A DNA stretch of 35,910 bases. Origin: a bacterium (lineage in GTDB: Archaea > Nanobdellota > Nanobdellia > SCGC-AAA011-G17 > GW2011-AR17). The stretch covers positions 1 to 35,910 of the forward strand of contig JAUYPF010000009.1 in the NCBI GenBank assembly GCA_030697685.1, written 5' to 3'. The translations under genes and the position numbers were made by a program. How positions within the stretch are numbered: the first letter of the stretch is position 1; each line of letters begins with the position of its first letter. Below, piece by piece: positions 1-7,400 of this stretch. Under the pieces are notes generated by a model that searched no databases, was not told the origin of the DNA, and was given only the letters and a program-made list of their open reading frames with translations.

Positions 1-1
1 A

Positions 2-217
2 AGACAAAGAACTAATCCAGAAACAGGACAACCATTTGCTTCACAAACTGAATATAATAATTATCACGCAAGACAAAGAACAAATCCAGAAATAGGAAAG
101 AAATTTGCTTCACTAACTGAATATCAGAATTATCACTCAAAACAAAGAACAAATCCAGAAACAGGAAAGAAATTTGCTTCACTAACTGAATATCAGAATT
201 ATCACTCAAAACAAAGA
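2..217 (+). repeat. 69-bp in-frame tandem repeat, 3 units plus partial
   Basis: Units lie at 2-70, 71-139 and 140-208, with a 9-bp start of a fourth unit at 209-217. Units 2 and 3 differ at only two of 69 positions, whereas unit 1 is more diverged. The period is a multiple of three and encodes 23 residues per unit. The array runs off the left edge, so the total number of units is unknown. Near identity at the DNA level implies recent duplication or gene conversion. Confidence 0.9.
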
Positions 218-451
218 ATGAAGAGACCTGAAAATCAAGAGTTGAGTGATCTCGTTAAAAGACGACTCAAGGAATTAGGGAAAAATCAATCTTGGCTTGC
301 TGAAGAATTAGGAATCTCAAGGCAAGTAATTTCATACTATGTTAAAGGAAAATCTATTCCAAAAGGGGATATATTGGAGAAACTCTATTCTTCTCTTGAT
401 GTTCCATACAAAACATTAGATGATTTATTAGAAGGCAGTGATATTGAGTAA
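2..451 (+). CDS. Repeat-bearing XRE-type HTH protein, 5' end outside window
   Basis: The ORF track begins this gene at 218, but the same frame is open without a stop back to base 2, so the ATG at 218 is probably internal and the gene is truncated by the window edge. Three 23-residue units of the form QRTNPETGKKFASLTEY come first, followed by a C-terminal DNA-binding domain of about 75 residues. That domain contains a clear helix-turn-helix (SWLAEELGISRQVISYYVKG) of the lambda-Cro/XRE class. The linker KQRMKRPEN resembles the start of another repeat, which suggests that the last unit grades into the HTH. I infer a sequence-specific DNA-binding protein whose repeats add binding or multimerisation surface. 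No target is visible. The HTH call is firm; the joined reading is strongly supported by the uninterrupted frame and the in-frame repeat period. Confidence 0.8.
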   Translation, partial: RQRTNPETGQPFASQTEYNNYHARQRTNPEIGKKFASLTEYQNYHSKQRTNPETGKKFASLTEYQNYHSKQRMKRPENQELSDLVKRRLKELGKNQSWLAEELGISRQVISYYVKGKSIPKGDILEKLYSSLDVPYKTLDDLLEGSDIE

Positions 452-468
452 ACATTTCTTCTTTTCAA

Positions 469-1587
469 TTAGATAATATATATCATATATACCATACCTA
501 TGATGTAGATTGCTATGAGTAAGATATTGAGGAAAAGATTACTTTTTAGGCTATATTCAGGTTTTCTTTCAGATTTTTTTTGTGCGGCTCTATGTGTTAG
601 TACAATAAGGATACCTTCTAAACCACCAGCAAAGGTTCCTGTTATTGCCAGTACTTGTATAAAGCTTGGATGATTTGAAAATGCAATGATTAAAGGAATG
701 CTTAAAGTTAAAGCCCATGCGAAAATCTTTTTCATTTTGTAATCATACTGATACATCCATAAAAGTGCTAATGCAAGAAGAAGAAAACTTGTTCCCATTG
801 CAAAAGCTGCAAAAATATTTCCAAGAAAAAGCATATGTAAACCTATTTGTTCACCAAGAGCTACCGTTGCTAATTCTGTTGATTCTGTACCTGTGACACC
901 GACAATAACAAAAGCAAAAAGGAGATAGAGACACAGAGGAATGGCAGTACCAATAAGAATTGCTTTCTTCATGAGCTTTTTATTTTTTCCTAACTCTGCT
1001 TTTATATCTGGGATTGCTGCAGAACCTGCAAAGGCAAAAAGAACGACACCATATGGAATGAGAAGTTTTGCTGCATTAAATTCTGTATAATTTTCTGCTT
1101 CTATTCCTTGAATAGATAAAAGAACAATCACTAAAAGTACCGCAATGATAAAAGTGTTTATACACACTTCTAGAGTTTTAATAAGTTTCAAACCGCGAAA
1201 AACTATGATTGCCATCAATGTAAAGAAAATGAGCATAGGATAGAGAGGGGAAATGTTTAAAATTGCAGCCCATGCTTGGCCTTCACCGATAATATAGCTT
1301 GTTAGTGCACCATAGACTGTAATCATTAAAGAAATAGTCATAAAAAATTTGCCTTTTTTCCCAAGATATTTTTCAACATAACCAGGGAGCTGATGTCTTC
1401 CTTTTGTTCGTAAGGTTATTTCACCAACATATAAGTTCATCAGAATAATAATAAGGCCTAAGAATAAAATTACAAATGCACCTGTGAAAAAACCTGCTTT
1501 GGCAACAACATAGGGAATTCCAAGAATGCCTGCACCAATCGTTAGACCAACTAAAGTCCCTATTCCTTCAAGGAGTTTTTTTTCCAT
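469..1587 (-). CDS. Amino acid permease, Trp/Tyr (HAAAP)-like, APC superfamily
   Basis: This is a polytopic membrane protein of 372 residues with about 11 hydrophobic segments. It opens with EGIGTLVGLTIGAGILGIPY; the GAGILGIPY stretch in the first helix is the unwound substrate-binding helix typical of the APC superfamily. Length and motif fit the aromatic amino acid permease/AdiC-like group, where such proteins exchange or import amino acids using an ion gradient. It starts 3 nt after the stop of the upstream minus-strand gene (1591-2106), so the two are almost certainly one transcript. The exact substrate cannot be read from sequence. The C-terminus ends in a hydrophobic helix with no extra domain. 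Confidence 0.8.
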   Translation of the reverse strand: MEKKLLEGIGTLVGLTIGAGILGIPYVVAKAGFFTGAFVILFLGLIIILMNLYVGEITLRTKGRHQLPGYVEKYLGKKGKFFMTISLMITVYGALTSYIIGEGQAWAAILNISPLYPMLIFFTLMAIIVFRGLKLIKTLEVCINTFIIAVLLVIVLLSIQGIEAENYTEFNAAKLLIPYGVVLFAFAGSAAIPDIKAELGKNKKLMKKAILIGTAIPLCLYLLFAFVIVGVTGTESTELATVALGEQIGLHMLFLGNIFAAFAMGTSFLLLALALLWMYQYDYKMKKIFAWALTLSIPLIIAFSNHPSFIQVLAITGTFAGGLEGILIVLTHRAAQKKSERKPEYSLKSNLFLNILLIAIYIIGMVYMIYII

Positions 1588-1590
1588 TTC

Positions 1591-2106
1591 TTAATCGTAT
1601 CTATGCGTTTTTAAGTATGTTTTTATATCTGTTATCAGAAGATTTGCATCTTTTGCAAGTTTATTCGTATACTTTACCCATTTTCCTTTGGTTATCATTT
1701 TATCATAAATTTCTCGTATTAATGCACGATAGGCAGTTTCTTTTTTCAAAGACCACTCTGATTCTATATCTTTTTCTAAATATGTTACTATCTTTATTGC
1801 CACAGTTCCTTTCTGTGCAGTTTTCTTTTTTCCATCATGCAACTCAATTTGTACATTTTCTGCTTCTGCTTTGAAATCAATACTTATCATAAATTTGGTG
1901 TAATCATCAACACGTTTATCACAGATCCAATTAAATGCATACAATTTATTCCCATCTGCAAGAATTTTTTCAGTATAGTCTAGTTCTGAGACATCATAAC
2001 CCCTTTCAGAAAGCCATTTTTGCAAATAGCGATATAGTTCTTTTTGATCATAAATTAAAGTGCTGTTAATAGTCTTTGGAGGACTTAGAAAATCTTTGAC
2101 ACCCAT
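1591..2106 (-). CDS. Conserved unknown protein, paralogue of the 3248-3739 gene
   Basis: I do not recognise a named family. The 171-residue protein is soluble and charged, with no signal peptide or membrane helix. It begins MGVKDF and ends in a helical stretch IREIYDKM...LITDIKTYLK. The gene at 3248-3739 begins MGLEKF and ends MREFYERF...LIKTLKSYLK, so the two are paralogues sharing both termini and overall length. The middle region predicts alternating strands followed by two long C-terminal helices. It is the first gene of a two-gene unit with the permease. An ATG start is supported by the shared N-terminus. No function is assigned. Confidence 0.7.
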   Translation of the reverse strand: MGVKDFLSPPKTINSTLIYDQKELYRYLQKWLSERGYDVSELDYTEKILADGNKLYAFNWICDKRVDDYTKFMISIDFKAEAENVQIELHDGKKKTAQKGTVAIKIVTYLEKDIESEWSLKKETAYRALIREIYDKMITKGKWVKYTNKLAKDANLLITDIKTYLKTHRYD

Positions 2107-2161
2107 TTTATCTTTTTAAAAGCTCTTAACCATATAAACTTTTCTATTTCTTGAAAGAAAA

Positions 2162-2169
2162 CTTATAAA
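2162..2169 (+). promoter_or_regulatory. TATA-like box for the seven-unit repeat gene
   Basis: CTTATAAA is centred about 26 nt upstream of the ATG at 2192, the spacing expected for leaderless archaeal transcription. Confidence 0.55.
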
Positions 2170-2191
2170 CAGAGCTTTATTTTCAAAAATT

Positions 2192-3244
2192 ATGGCTTCT
2201 CTTGAAGAAAAAGTTCGATGGAATAGAGATATCGCAAAAACACATGATCCTCTTCTTTTTTATGAAGAACACTATACTGGAATAACACGAGGGATATTAC
2301 AAAAAGAAAATAAATCTCTCTACAATCGATTAGAAAGAGATGGACTCCTTCATTGTATTCCCACAATTCCTAAAGCAGATTTTGGAGAAGATCCTGTTGC
2401 ATATTACCATAAAAATTATGAAGGACTCACAAGGGGACAAGTCAAGAAAGAAAACCCCAATTTGTACACACGATTACAAAGGGATAAGCTTTGGGACAAA
2501 ATACCATTACTTCCAAGAGCAGATTTTGGAGAAGATCCTGTTGCGTATTACCATAAAAATTATGAGGGACTCACAAGGGGACAAGTCAAGAAAGAAAACC
2601 CCAATTTGTACACACGATTACAAAGGGATAAGCTTTTGGACAAAATACCATTACTTCCAAGAGCAGATTTTGGAGAAGACGCGTTTGCGTATTATCAAGA
2701 ACATCATAATGAAGTAACACGAGGAGAATTGCATAAACAAAATCCGAATCTCTACAATCGACTAAAAAGAGATGGGCTCCTTCATCGTATTCCCACAATT
2801 CCTAAAGCAGATTTTGGAGAAGATCCATTTGCATACTACGAAAAACACTATAATGGCCTAACACGAGGAAAGCTCAAGCTCGTATGCCCAAATTTGTATA
2901 CGCGATTACAAAGAGATAAATTATTGAAGAAAATCCCTGCCTATCCCAGAAGTGATTTTGGAAAAAATCCTTTAAGATACTACCAGAAAAATTATGATGA
3001 TCTCTCCCGAGGACAACTCAAGGAAGAAAATCCCAGTTTGTACACACGATTACAAAGGGATAAACTTTTGGATAAAATACCATTACTTCCAAGAGCAAAT
3101 TTCGGAAAAGATGCATATGCATATTATGAAGAACATTATAATGGAGTAACAAGAGGAGAATTGCAAAAAAAAAGCCCAGGCCTCTATAATCGATTGCGTA
3201 AAGAAGGATTATTATTTCAAGTTCCTAAAAAAGTTCTTGATTAA
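2192..3244 (+). CDS. Seven-unit 48-residue repeat protein, putative HTH-like
   Basis: The 350-residue protein is almost entirely seven tandem units of exactly 48 residues starting at about residue 15. Each reads roughly DFGEDPxAYY....Y.G.TRGxL.KENPxLYxRLxRDxLLxxIP. Units alternate between an A type (YNRL.RDGLL..IPTIPKA) and a B type (YTRLQRDKLLDKIPLLPRA) in the order A-B-B-A-B-B-A. The helix-turn pattern LTRGxLxKENPxLYxRLxRDxLL resembles small HTH modules, so DNA or RNA binding is plausible but unproven. There are no cysteines suggesting metal binding, no signal peptide and no membrane helix. It sits between the two divergently placed paralogous unknown genes. A leaderless promoter fits the ATG. 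I know of no characterised function. Confidence 0.75.
   Translation: MASLEEKVRWNRDIAKTHDPLLFYEEHYTGITRGILQKENKSLYNRLERDGLLHCIPTIPKADFGEDPVAYYHKNYEGLTRGQVKKENPNLYTRLQRDKLWDKIPLLPRADFGEDPVAYYHKNYEGLTRGQVKKENPNLYTRLQRDKLLDKIPLLPRADFGEDAFAYYQEHHNEVTRGELHKQNPNLYNRLKRDGLLHRIPTIPKADFGEDPFAYYEKHYNGLTRGKLKLVCPNLYTRLQRDKLLKKIPAYPRSDFGKNPLRYYQKNYDDLSRGQLKEENPSLYTRLQRDKLLDKIPLLPRANFGKDAYAYYEEHYNGVTRGELQKKSPGLYNRLRKEGLLFQVPKKVLD
2234..3241 (+). repeat. 144-bp coding tandem repeat, seven units (A-B-B-A-B-B-A)
   Basis: Units start at 2234, 2378, 2522, 2666, 2810, 2954 and 3098, each exactly 144 bp. Units 2 and 3 differ at three of 144 bases, one of them giving a Trp/Leu change. The two unit types produce a higher-order period of 432 bp. 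Confidence 0.9.
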
Positions 3245-3247
3245 ATA

Positions 3248-3739
3248 CTATTTCAAATAGGATTTTAAAGTCTTTATTAAATCTTCATACTCCACTACTA
3301 ACTTTCCTATAGATTTTTTTAAATTATCTCTTACTATAAATCTTTCATAAAACTCACGCATGATTTTTCCTTTAATCCCTTTATCATATTTTTTTTGAAA
3401 ATCTTTTATAAACTTTGCATTGATGATAATAAGCACTCTTCCCCAATAGATTTCTTCTCCTGTTTCTAGTACCACTTTTCTAAGATCTTTTGCAGTAACT
3501 GTAATTTCAATAGAATATTGAATATACTCTGTGACATCTTTTACTGCAGTCCACTCGGATTCTATTTGGTCTCCTGTGCCAATATCTTTTTCTGAAAGAC
3601 CCTTTTCATAGAACATATAACCCATAGAATTAAACCAAATAGGCAAAGATTTCAATAAACCAATAATATCTACATAAGAATGATGTTTAATATGCACATC
3701 ATTTTTGACAGGAATTTTTTGAAATTTTTCTAAGCCCAT
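3248..3739 (-). CDS. Conserved unknown protein, paralogue of the 1591-2106 gene
   Basis: The ORF track extends to 3760 through a TTG codon. I place the start at the ATG at 3739, giving MGLEKF, because the paralogue at 1591-2106 begins MGVKDF at the corresponding point. The protein is then 163 residues, soluble and lysine-rich. Shared features are the N-terminal MG-x-x-x-F, a conserved ESEW-containing middle and a helical C-terminus with REFYERF and LIKTLKSYLK. It follows the CBS-domain gene by about 40 nt on the same strand and may be cotranscribed with it. Its 3' end meets the convergent repeat gene with only 3 nt between. No function is assigned. Confidence 0.7.
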   Translation of the reverse strand: MGLEKFQKIPVKNDVHIKHHSYVDIIGLLKSLPIWFNSMGYMFYEKGLSEKDIGTGDQIESEWTAVKDVTEYIQYSIEITVTAKDLRKVVLETGEEIYWGRVLIIINAKFIKDFQKKYDKGIKGKIMREFYERFIVRDNLKKSIGKLVVEYEDLIKTLKSYLK

Positions 3740-3778
3740 TCTTTGCTTATTGGCAAGCAAGATTAATAATAGTTTCGG

Positions 3779-4369
3779 TTATTCTCCAGCAGATTTTGCA
3801 GTATGCTCATCACGGCATTCTGCGCAGATATACTGGTCATCTATTTCGTACAAACGTTCAAAATTTTCACAAACTTCACAAGTTCCTTCAACATATTTTT
3901 CTTTTTTCTTATCTAAACGAATATTTCCTTTCTCTACCATAAGATCAAAAAGGGCTGGCTGTAATTTGAGAACATCATTTATAGTTAGCATACCTACAAG
4001 TTTCTTTTTATTTACTACTGGAAGTCTTCGTATTTTTTCTCGTTTCATTCTTATAATAGCATTATACAGATCTTCTTCAGGTGAAATGGTTAAGATCTTA
4101 TTTGTCATGATTTCTCGTACTTTTGTTGCTTTTGGATCGAGACCTTTTGCAAGAAAATGAACCAGATCTTTTTCTGTAATAATCCCTTCAAGATTTTCTT
4201 CTTTTATAATTAGAAGACTCCCTACTCTTTTTTTCACCATAATTCTTGCACATTCAAGAATTGTTTTTGTTATAGAAATTGTTACAGGATTTACAGACAT
4301 TGCATCTGCTACATGTATTCCTGTTTTCATACTCTTTTTATAAACTCTGTAGTTTTTAAAGTTTATCAT
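3779..4369 (-). CDS. CBS-domain pair protein with C-terminal zinc ribbon
   Basis: Two CBS modules form one Bateman unit. The first begins near VADAMSVNPVTIS and runs through GIITEKDLVHFLAKG; the second begins VREIMTNKILTISPEEDL and ends LVGMLTINDVLKL. Such pairs usually bind adenosine nucleotides and sense energy state. A C-terminal CEVC...CAEC cluster (last 40 residues) should bind zinc. The protein of at most 196 residues has no catalytic domain, so it is a stand-alone sensor whose partner is unknown. Two starts are possible: the ATG at 4369, or the ATG at 4330 (MKTGIHVADAM), just before the first CBS domain and with a TTTAAA-like box about 30 nt upstream of it. It is divergent from the giant surface protein gene. 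Confidence 0.88.
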   Translation of the reverse strand: MINFKNYRVYKKSMKTGIHVADAMSVNPVTISITKTILECARIMVKKRVGSLLIIKEENLEGIITEKDLVHFLAKGLDPKATKVREIMTNKILTISPEEDLYNAIIRMKREKIRRLPVVNKKKLVGMLTINDVLKLQPALFDLMVEKGNIRLDKKKEKYVEGTCEVCENFERLYEIDDQYICAECRDEHTAKSAGE

Positions 4370-4390
4370 CCTCTAATATAAAAAGAAAAT

Positions 4391-4398
4391 CTTTAAAA
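4391..4398. promoter_or_regulatory. Shared TATA-like core between divergent CBS and surface-protein genes
   Basis: CTTTAAAA lies in the 63-nt gap between the CBS gene (start 4369 or 4330) and the giant gene (ATG at 4433/4436). TTTAAA is self-complementary, so it could serve both strands. Spacing to either start is not ideal, hence low confidence. Confidence 0.35.
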
Positions 4399-4432
4399 GC
4401 CCTAATACCCTTTTTATTATATAAAAGAGGAG

Positions 4433-7400
4433 ATGATGATTAAAGAAAAAGGTAAGGATTCTCGTTTTTATAGAGATTTTGATGAAAGAACAAAGACTCT
4501 TAGAACTTATGGTGTTCATGTTTTACAAAGAGAAGAAGTAAAAAAGAAAGGGCGATCTCCTCTTATTTTAGTTTTTCTTGTTTTATTTTTAGCGGTTTCC
4601 TTTGCTACAGTCTTTTTTTTCCCAAGTTCTTTTACAGGCTTTGCTTTTCTTGGAAGTGAAAATATTGTTAGTTTTTCTCTTCAAGAAGGATGGAATCTCA
4701 GTGATGGATTTGTGCGTATTAGTCAAAATTTGAGTGTCTATGATATTTTTAATTTAAGTTCTTATGCTCAGGATACTACTCTTTCTTTTGATTTAGACAA
4801 TTACAATCTTTCTGATGGTTATGTGTATGTTGATCTAATTCTGAATGAAACTCTTGTGGATAGTGAGTATGTGTATTACCAAAGGCAATACATCAGTCTT
4901 GAAGAGGAAATTATAAAGGAAGTCTTTGTAGCAGAAAATGTGAGTATTACTGTTGTTGAAGAAACAGTTCTTGTACAAGAAGAAAATGCTGGTATTTTAA
5001 ATACACAAGCAGGGTTTTATGTTGGGAATAGCACTGGAACGTATCAAGTAGACCATGTGCTTGTCGAAAATGAAATGCCTTATTCAAGCAATACTTTTGC
5101 GCTTAGTTGTACAAATGGATCTACTAGTACAGATGTTAGTTCTCTTCTTTATCTTTGGTATGTAAATGGAAGTACATTACGATTGCAAAATCAAAGTAGT
5201 CTTGCAACAGGAAATGTTAGTGCCCATGATAAAATTGAATGTGGAATTCTTCCTCAGAAAGGAAGCAGTCTTGTTGCATATTGGCCATTTGATGAAGGTT
5301 CTGGAACTGAATTTCATGAATTTGTGAATAATTTCTCTGGTTCAAGCAATAAATCTAATTGGTCTATTGGAAGAAATTACTATGCTATTGCCCCAAATGG
5401 AACAAATAATTTTACTGTCGGAAATACAGCATCATTGAATCTAACTAAAAACTTCACTATAGAAATGTGGATCTCTGCACGAGAAGCAGCAACTATGGAG
5501 ATTTATCATCTTGATGTGTTTCGTATTCATATTAGTGGTGGTAATTTGCAAATGGACTTTCCTTTAGGAGAAAATGGGAGCTCTCAAAAAATAATCAGTA
5601 CTGGAAGTTTTCCACTAAATAGTTGGAAACATGTTGCATTCACCTATGATAATACAACTCTTTCTCTTTACATTGATGGTGTATTAGATAATTCAACTAA
5701 TGTTTCTGGAAGATTAGGAAATTATTCTGGTGTTTTATATTTTGGAAAAAATGATGCCTCTTCAAGTACACATTTTAGAGGGCTCATTGATGAAATTGCT
5801 GTTTATAATGCCAGTTTAAATGTAGCAGAAATACGAGACCAGTACAAAAAAGGAATTGCGCTACTTTCTAGGCATAATACTTTAGAAATAGAGACAACAC
5901 AAGCGCAGTTTGGGAATGGGACTTGCAACCTTGTTAATTGTAGTATAGAATCGGGAAATATTAGTCTTTTGAATGTTTCTAGTATTGCATATTATGTCAA
6001 TGGAAATTTTACTTCACAATTACTTAGCCTTCCTAATGGACATGATGATCCTATTCTTCGTTGGTCAAATACTAGCCCAGCAGGAACAAATCTCTCTCTG
6101 CAAGTTCGTACTGGGGTACAAGGAGATAATGAAACAATAAATTGGGGGGAATATTCAGGACCAGATCCTACACATTTCAAGGCTACAGATATTATTATTG
6201 GCGTTGATTTTTCTGAAGGAAAAGGCAATACAAGCTCGACATTGGGAGCTTTGGCTTTACAAGCAAACCTTTCTAATAATGATTTCACCCCTTTTGGAAA
6301 ACATGGCTATGGTGTCAGAATGTATGGAGAAAATGGTATAGCTATTAATGGTGTTTCAACTGCTCTTCGTTTGAGTAGCCCAAAAAATTATAGTATAGAA
6401 CTTTGGGTAAAACCAATAAATAATAATTCTGGTATTGCGCTGTTTAGTAAAGGGCAATATACAATGTATACTAATGCAAGTGGAACTCTTATTTTTAATG
6501 TAAGCTATGATGATGGAATCACAAGGTCAACAGAAGGAGCATCTTCTCTTCTTTTAGAAAATTGGACACATATTGTAGTCACCCGTGATGCTGATAATAC
6601 AACAAGATTATATGTTAATGGAAGTCTTGAAAAAACTGCAATTACTAATGGGAGCATAGAAACTGGAACAAATAGTATAACTTTAGGATCAGGGGCTGGA
6701 TTAGACCTTTTAAATGGAACATTAGATAGCTTTGTTATTTACAATCGTACTCTTTCTGCTGTTGAAATATTTTCTCATGCACAAGATAGATTTACAAACT
6801 CTACAGGAGGAGAATATACAGGAGAGTTAAATCGATTTATACAATATAGAGCCTTTTTTGAATCAAATAAAAGTGATCGAACTCCTACACTTTATGATGT
6901 TTCTTTCCGATTTTTTAATTATTCTGCGTATATTTATAACAATAATACAAGAAATGTCTCGCTTTCCTCACAAAGTAATAATTCTTTACAGACATCAAAT
7001 AATGTTACACTTAATTGGACTCGTGCAGTTGATTTTGAAAATGATACTGTCTTCTATGAATTTCTCTTTGCAAATGATTCTAATTTTACAAATGTTCTCG
7101 TTAGTACACTTGCTATCAATAATATGACACAAGTAGATTATAGCGATGATAATAATACTATCTTCGTTGAACATTTTGAGCTTAAGGAGACTTTACGTAA
7201 TCATGAATTTATTGGAAACTGGACCAATACACAAAGTTATGGAAAATGGGGGAATGGTTTTGAATTAAAAAATAATGGGCAGTTTCTTCGTACACTTCGA
7301 CCAGTCCTCAATGGAGCTATGGGAACTATTGAATTTTGGGTGCGACCAAATTGGAATGGAAATGATGGGGCGACAAATTATTTTATTGAACATGCAAATG

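Noticed and set aside
12-209. Minus-strand 65-codon ORF in the left repeat
   Set aside because: It is the antisense shadow of the repeat-coding frame, and repetition alone keeps it open.
2-217. Tandem repeats as a CRISPR array
   Set aside because: Units are contiguous, 69 bp, in frame with the HTH gene and have no unique spacers.
2340-2717. Plus-strand 125-codon ORF inside the 48-residue repeat gene
   Set aside because: It is a repeat-driven alternative frame with no promoter, and the main frame encodes a regular repeat protein.
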